The notes under the pieces are model-generated. The model worked only from the letters and a program-made list of their open reading frames with translations, was not told the origin of the DNA and did not search any database. Source: Diplolepis rosae (lineage: Eukaryota; Arthropoda; Insecta; Hymenoptera; Diplolepididae). Taken from it: a stretch of 64,000 bases of DNA. The translations under genes and the position numbers were made by a program. Positions 57,911 through 64,000 of the stretch are shown one piece after another. Numbering within the stretch: the first letter of the stretch is position 1; the number at the start of each line of letters is the position of its first letter. The stretch spans positions 6,882,001 to 6,946,000 of the forward strand of contig JAPYXD010000555.1 in the NCBI GenBank assembly GCA_030998225.1. The letters are read 5' to 3'.

Positions 57911-60000
57911 GGGGGGAAGTTCATGTAAACGCCTCAAAATCAGTCACATTTTAAAAATGTTTTTAAAGGTGATAAAATAATTTTATTGTTTTGAATTTTT
58001 GACATAAGTTTACTTAACCTTTCTAAAGTATAAACAAATTTTTATTTTTTTGTTTCCTTCCAAAATGGCGGCCAGGATAATTTTTCGTCTGTCGTTTTTG
58101 GCGCGAGGTCCAAAAGTGCTCTATTTATCACACATTAACCATTGATCTGAAAAAAAAATTAAATTTCTTTCTTTTTATAACATATTAACGGGAAGGATAA
58201 ACCTATACCACTAAAAAAAACATAAAATTCAATATAAAATAAGCCTTTGAAAAATAAGTTAGAATTTTAGGCTATTTTCTCGACATTCTTGAGCCCCAAA
58301 AAGTATTTTATTAACGCGAAATATCTGAAATTTTAGGTTTATTTTATTTTTTATTTAGGTTTATTTTCTTCAATCTGTTGCTGTTACTCTTAAAATACAT
58401 AAAAAAATTTTTTTAAATTTATTTCAAACACTTTTTATACTCAAAAATGACAGGCAAACGTAACTTCTGGAAAAATAGGTATGTCGCTGGCAGCGTTGAT
58501 ATCTTAATAACCGCTCATCTGAAATGAAAAAACCAAGAATATTTAGATTCAGTATGATTGTGATTCTCGTGCATTCTGTAACTATTAACATTTATTGATG
58601 AATAACAAAATACCGGAGATTTAAAAAAAAAGTAGTATTTTTCACTGTTTTTGTGTAAAATATGTGGTTAAAATTTCATAAGGATCGGTTTAGTGGCTGT
58701 TTCGAGAAAAACGCGTTTAAAGATATTTATAATGAAAATTTTTGAAAAAATCTCATCTTAAGATATTTAGCGATGCCATACCAATACTTTTAGATACATA
58801 TGGGTCATTCCATATTAGACTGACAGTCGATGTCGCGGATTTGAACAAGATAATTTTTTTTCTGTTCTTTATCAACAATAAATAGACACGTATTTTTTTG
58901 TTTGGCCAAAAAAAATTTTGTTACAAGTATACGATTTTTTGAATTTTCTAAGAAATGATATTTTCGATATAGCAAGCGCACTTTCAAGCCTGTTTATCTT
59001 GAAAATAATTGTTCGCACGTAAAATTTTCCAAATTACGAAAATTAGGGTTTTGACTCTTCTTTATAGAGATTGTTGCGAAAAAATTGTTTAAATATTTTT
59101 TAGCATAAAAAAGTAAATAAATAAACGCAAAATCGTTTTTTTCCAGATTTGGCCCCTTTCGAAATTTTTTTTCGAAAAATGCAAGAAAAAAAGATTTGAA
59201 TTTTCGAAAGTTATAAACAAGAATGATCCCTTAAGTGATTAATAATAGTTTTAAGATCTAATTCTGAGACTGCTAATTGCTTACTTAATTATTACGGGAG
59301 CAATGAAACTTTACTGCATGGGAAGATGTTGCAATCGAAATCTATTTAACAATTTACACTTTAAAGTTGGGGTTTTTTTCATCTAGCGTGATTTTAAATC
59401 AACACATTAATGTAATAAATATTGATAAGGGTGGTAATGAAAAGAAGAATGTGCTGTTATTTAATGATGGAAATCAGGTTCTCGCAGGTTGCGGTGGAAA
59501 CCTTGGCCTTGTCTTACACGAAAGCCTTATGTAAGCCAGCCTCACTCGACATTGCGTGAAGTTGATCTTTATTACTGCTTTCATCCTTTCTTTTGTCTTA
59601 AAGAGGCAAGATTCAGGTCTAGTCAGGCGAAATATTTCTAGCTTAGATCTAGTTCTTGACCTTCAATTACAACCCTATCATTAATGTTGGCAACACTTGA
59701 ATAGTTTAGCTTTAGACTTTTAACTTTTGTTCCTCTGTTACTATTCATTATACCGTTACCAGGTAACCTCGTTTCTACTGTGTTATTACAATAAAAAGGA
59801 TTATTAAAATGTTCAAACTACAGAAATATCTCCCACTATAGGGGTGATTACTACTTGTTCCAGAAATTTCTTATCACCAGATAAAAAATTAGAAAATTGC
59901 TCTCGGGACGGTAGTTAACGACTGATCGTGAAATTTAATTACTTTCCCATCAAACGAATTCTTCTAGTCAATTATTTTTCTTACTACACGGTACAAAATA
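57911..60000. other. Intergenic DNA, probably old repeat
   Basis: 58490-58770 shares words and layout with 48010-48240 (AACAAAAT..., TTCACTG, CGAGAAAAAC, then GCGATGCC), suggesting a diverged dispersed repeat. No ORF of note. 59440-59720 is GC-richer and non-coding. Confidence 0.35.
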
Positions 60001-60002
60001 TA

Positions 60003-60450
60003 CCCAGGAAAAAGTCTCTTTGATTAAAAAAAAATTTCTTTGAATCAAACAAATTTGTGCATTGCTATACGATCAAAGAAAAGTTTCTTTAATTTAAATA
60101 AATTTCTTAATTGTTTTTTCCTTTGAATTTAAGAAATAAATGTCTGCGCAGTCACATAAGTACATGTGTAATGTGATTAACAGAAGTATTTTCTTTAATT
60201 TGAAGAAAAAATTGTCTTCGTTCAAGGTAATAAAATTCAATAAATTATTTTTTAAGTTTTTGTCGGTATTGTATTCGAATCAAATAAATAATGTTAATAA
60301 TATCATTTATTTCATTTAAAAAAGGCTTAGAAGGTGATTTCTCAAAATAAAATAAATTTATATTTGTTCTAAAGGTGTTTTTATTTCGAATTGAAGAAAT
60401 GAAGTTAAAAAAACAATTTATTAATTTTAAATAAAACTTTTTTCTGGGTG
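60003..60450. mobile_element. CACCCAG-family element, TA flanks
   Basis: The left end CCCAGGAAAAAGTCTC and the inverted right end CACCCAGAAAAAAGTTTT are flanked by TA. The body matches 35673-36328. Confidence 0.55.
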
Positions 60451-61379
60451 TAATTCGAGAAAATTTACTCAACTGTTGAGCAAAGTTGGAACAACTGAAA
60501 AAGTTGAAAATTATTTAATATTGTTGCAATTAATTTGTGACGTACATTTTGAAACTTTGCTCTACAGTTTTAAAGTTTATCGAACTGTGATACATTCTTT
60601 AACATTTGTTTCATCAAAAATGATTAGAATATTATTAAATAATCCCCAAATTGTCGATATAAAGTTACAGTTAAAGTTTATCGAACTATTTTTCTCCGTG
60701 TACGCTACAGTTGCCTGAGTTTTGAAAAAATGTTTTAAATCAAGGAAATGCAGTAAAGTATTTTGCATGGATTAATTATTTATGATAATAAGTTACTCGT
60801 GACTAGTAAGTGATTCAAACAACTACAACCTGTTTTATGGAGATATCGAATAATCGCTTTACATAAATGTGGAATGATTTTCCATATGTTAATGAGACTT
60901 TACAAACAATTAAGTAATTGTTTTAGCCTCCCATTTTGCTGCTCTATACCTTAGTTTGTTTAAACAATACTACTTGATTCTTAGGGAACCCACTAGAAGA
61001 AAAAAAATCGTGTTCGACACGGGAAAAAGATTATTAATTAAAAAATTATTTATCAAACTTCACACTAGTAAAACAAACTTTTCTTCCCTAGTTGCATAAT
61101 ATACTATTATTTTGCTAGTGCGAAGTTTGATGCCCGAGCAAAGCGAAGGTAACAACCAGACGAGTAAAATGAATGTTTTTCTCATGTCGCACCCGATTTT
61201 TTTTTTCCACTTGGGGGTAAAAAATGGATTTATTTGCCTCTCAGGGGGCAAAAAAGTGCAGTTTTTGAACCGCTAGCAGAAAAAGTTATATTTGTATCGT
61301 TAGCAACGTTCGTCTGTCATACTTTTCTTGTCATATTATTTATATTAAAAAGATGATTTCACTTCAGATAAAAAAAAAA

Positions 61380-61596
61380 ATTTCTTTCAGTGATTATTCT
61401 ATAATAATTGTAAAAATCATTATTTTGATAATTGATCATTTTTTGTTTATTATCTCAATAATTTTATCATGATTTTTATAATTATTATTTATAATTATCG
61501 TAAAATTATTGAGATAATTTGTTTGATAATTGGTAATTTTGTGTCTATTATCTCGATAATTTTACTATAATTATTATAGAGTAATTACTGAAAAAA
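61380..61596. repeat. AT-rich foldback next to a hammerhead-like copy
   Basis: TTTCAGTGATTATTCTATAA and a complementary right end near 61580 bound a palindromic stretch dominated by ATAATTATTAT words. Confidence 0.55.
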
Positions 61597-61605
61597 ATGT
61601 TTTTT

Positions 61606-61645
61606 AATCGGAAGAAGATGACATGATGTCATCGAAACGTCGTCA
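61606..61645 (+). ncRNA. Hammerhead-like motif, family B, degraded core
   Basis: Stem II (GATGAC/GTCATC) and GAAACGTC are intact, but the core strand reads CGGAAGA and stem I is lost on its 5' side. The downstream tail matches 48816-48880. An AT-rich foldback (61380-61596) directly precedes it and may have replaced the 5' flank. Confidence 0.45.
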
Positions 61646-61719
61646 TTTTAAAAGAAAATAAATTTGATGAACATCCTTTTGGTCTGAAGTTGGTTACTCT
61701 CCTTTTTCTAACATTATTT

Positions 61720-63052
61720 AAAGATGAATGGGAAAAATTTAGAAGCAAGCGAACCAAAGTGAGTAAATCCACGTTTAAAAAAAATTAAGATATTTGTTTC
61801 TACATTATTGAAATATCCTCGATTTAGCATCTTTTGAAAAATTAATTAAACTACCTCTGCGTATCAAAAAATAGATTGTAATTCATTGTGAATAAGTTCT
61901 ATCTATTATTAGAGTGAATATTATATAAAAAATTATATGGATGTGAGTTGAAGAATTTAATTTTCTTCCATATTACGCAATAGTACAGAAAGTAGGATAA
62001 CTGCAATATACTAAAAATTGAAAGAAAATGTAAAAAATCGACATGGTACATCAGATTTAAATATCAGTATTCTCATCTCTGATTACCCACAGTCTTTAAG
62101 TTCTTTTCTTATATACAAATAATTACTACCTTTTATATATTTTATTTCTGTTTGTTCGTAAATACTAGGAATTTAATGTGGTAATGGCAGGGATGATAAA
62201 GAAAAGATATTAACATCTGAAGTCGGAAGTTTGTCCCAATTCTGAAGTGTATAAAGGCATCTCCTTATCAACAGTAGAGATCATGATGTTCACACGAAAC
62301 CAATTAAGCGTTGAATAATTATTTATAACGATTACGCATCCTTAATAGCGCAACTTCTTATACAATAAAAGTTTAGAACTGATAAATCCTGTTGCTTTGT
62401 TACTCGATTGGGTTCCAGAGGATTTACGATTTATGCCACAATATTTTCTATACTTAATTTTCTTATGTACTATTCTACATAAATCATGAACATCTTAATG
62501 ATTTGAAATTTTAAATGTTTTAGACCATGAATAAAAAATATCTTTGCAATTAAAAATACATCAAAATACAATCCGATCGCCTTCTTTAAACATTTTTTTA
62601 CTGTCGCTTGTGATGGTCCAATGGCAAATTTCTTCATTACTTAATACCATTTTTTCTTATAAATCATTTTCACACCTATGCTACAATGTTAAAATCCCTC
62701 TGCTCTCAACGCCATGTTGCATTTTTCTTGACGTCACGTGTATGTCCTATATTTTATGTACGATCCCAATAATATAAACCAGACTGCTTTTTCTATATTG
62801 CAATTACACAATTTGGATATAAGCTTCGCAGTCTGTAAATTGGTAAAAACCTTGAATCAATTTTTCCCAACAAAATTATAAATTTGGCACTTACAATGTT
62901 TCTGTATTCTGGAAATAAAAAAACTTCGCTAAGATGAACATCAAAATTTTAATTTTTAAATTGTGAGTCACTTTTTCATTTAGAGACAGTTATAATCGTT
63001 TTATATCAATTACATACCGTTCCTTCTTTGAACAAATTCGAATATATTGTCT
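61720..63052. other. AT-rich intergenic DNA
   Basis: No paired ends, ORFs with family features or RNA genes were found. Confidence 0.4.
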
Positions 63053-63056
63053 TTAA

Positions 63057-63438
63057 GGGGCACAACTAGTTTGACCACCTGAAAAAAGGTGATTTTTGTG
63101 AATTTAAAAAAAAAAGTATTGCATCGAATGTTTTAAAATTTTGCAGATATATTTGTGCATAAATAATGAATACAAAGTAATGTTTTCAAATGAAAATATT
63201 CGATTTGCAGCAAGTTATCCACCATCTCCTAAGTCTCTAAAAAAATAAGTTCTTCCACTGCTGCAGTGATTGTAGCCTTCACAGTGCCTGAAATGAAAAA
63301 AACCAAAAATTTTATTAAACTAGAATATATTTCCTATACAATGACTCTCGATTATAAGAAAAATTAAAATGCCTGCTGGGCTGTTGAAAAATGCAAAAAA
63401 AAATTGAAATTTTCAAAATTTTAAACAAGTTGTACCCC
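63057..63438. mobile_element. Small TTAA-flanked element, GGGG(C/T)ACAACT ends
   Basis: Ends GGGGCACAACTAGTTTG and GGGGTACAACTTGTTTA (inverted) bound 382 bp between TTAA at 63053-63056 and 63439-63442. It is non-coding. Confidence 0.7.
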
Positions 63439-63517
63439 TTAATAATTTTATCTCTTATAATATCACAATCTTTGATAAATCAACCCCATTTTTTTTTTTA
63501 AACAACAATGTACTTAA

Positions 63518-63743
63518 GGGGGTCATCCCATGTGGTGACAATTTTTTTTCGCTTTTTTTGGAAAATTTATTTTGTCAAACTAAATGAACATACAACTGCG
63601 AACTTTTCAGCACATATTTATTCATATTTGGAGTACATTTTAAAAATGTTACAGTCCCAAATCCTCTCTCATTGCTTAACTATATGGCAACTTAGCCACT
63701 TGTTTCTACAAAAATATTTGGATGCAATTTATGCAAAGAAAAA
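63518..63743. mobile_element. Left end of a further TTAA-type element
   Basis: TTAA (63514-63517) is followed by GGGGGTCATCCCATGTGG, the same style of end as the other TTAA elements. No matching right end is seen before R1 begins near 63744, so it may be interrupted by R1 and continue beyond the window. Confidence 0.35.
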
Positions 63744-64000
63744 AATCTGCTCTCATCACGCGCTTGGCGCGCAGCTCGCGTCGCTCGCAAGTTTGTGCGC
63801 GCCAAGGGCGCGCGATTTGATCGTCGCGCGTCGCGCTCCGTTCTTTCTCGACCTCGCGCTCGTTCTTGTGCTCTTCACATACATTCAAGTTTATTCATTA
63901 TAATTTGATACTGAAGCTCAAACCAATTTTATAACATTAAAGATGATGTAAATTACTCATTTTCTCAAATTCACTAAAATTTCTTTTTCAATTTAAGTGA
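63744..64000 (+). repeat. R1 repeat, copy f, cut by the window end
   Basis: GC-rich head with CGCGCTTGGCGCGCAGC, GCGCGCCAAGGGCGCGC and CGTCGCGCGTCGCGCTC, then the start of the AT-rich body. The sequence continues past 64000. Confidence 0.65.

Noticed and set aside
43135..61710. LTR retrotransposon interpretation of the family B repeats
   Set aside because: No TG...CA ends, primer-binding site or polypurine tract, and the paired copies are inverted rather than direct.
63508..63903. 131-codon + strand ORF ending in an Ala/Arg-rich stretch
   Set aside because: The Ala/Arg-rich part is the GC-rich R1 head read in frame; the same sequence is non-coding in other R1 copies.

Overview
The window is AT-rich animal DNA, very probably from an insect. 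Short exons are joined by GT-AG introns, and there are no operons or bacterial gene structure. Mariner, hAT and Tc1-like transposase relics are present, with many two-armed (foldback) non-autonomous elements. A hymenopteran with a large, repeat-rich genome would fit, but no sequence feature here proves the order.

Gene content is sparse. One convincing gene lies on the + strand at 4475-8773: three exons for a small secreted or type I membrane protein with an acidic Asp-rich ectodomain, one membrane helix and an Arg-rich tail. Two weaker host candidates are a terminal exon of a membrane protein at 28789-29003 and a first-exon candidate at 56374-56457. I did not recognise any of the three as a named gene. 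No rRNA, convincing tRNA or CRISPR array was seen.

The rest is mainly mobile-element debris, often nested. 1864-8454 carries CACTG/CACTGAG elements, one of which ends just upstream of exon 3. 9137-14280 is a long nested block: a GC-headed repeat (R1) interrupted by two TTAA-flanked elements and a 1.7 kb mariner. 15883-17985 is a stack of at least three elements with a zinc-finger-like exon inside. 20888-21856, 24080-25731 and 29004-30427 are large foldback elements. 25905-26754 holds both ends of a hAT transposase. 31352-32967 is a mariner inside an older Tc1/mariner relic. 36588-38721 and 43216-48816 are bounded or marked by hammerhead-ribozyme-like motifs of the Penelope retroelement type. 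49883-50619 is an internally deleted Tc1-like element. 53231-55490 and 56611-57910 are further nested or adjacent insertions.

The most striking pattern is eight short hammerhead-like motifs in three sequence families, two pairs of them inverted. Next are the alternative splice acceptor inside a transposon end in the main gene, and the many elements with either TTAA or variable 2-bp target duplications.
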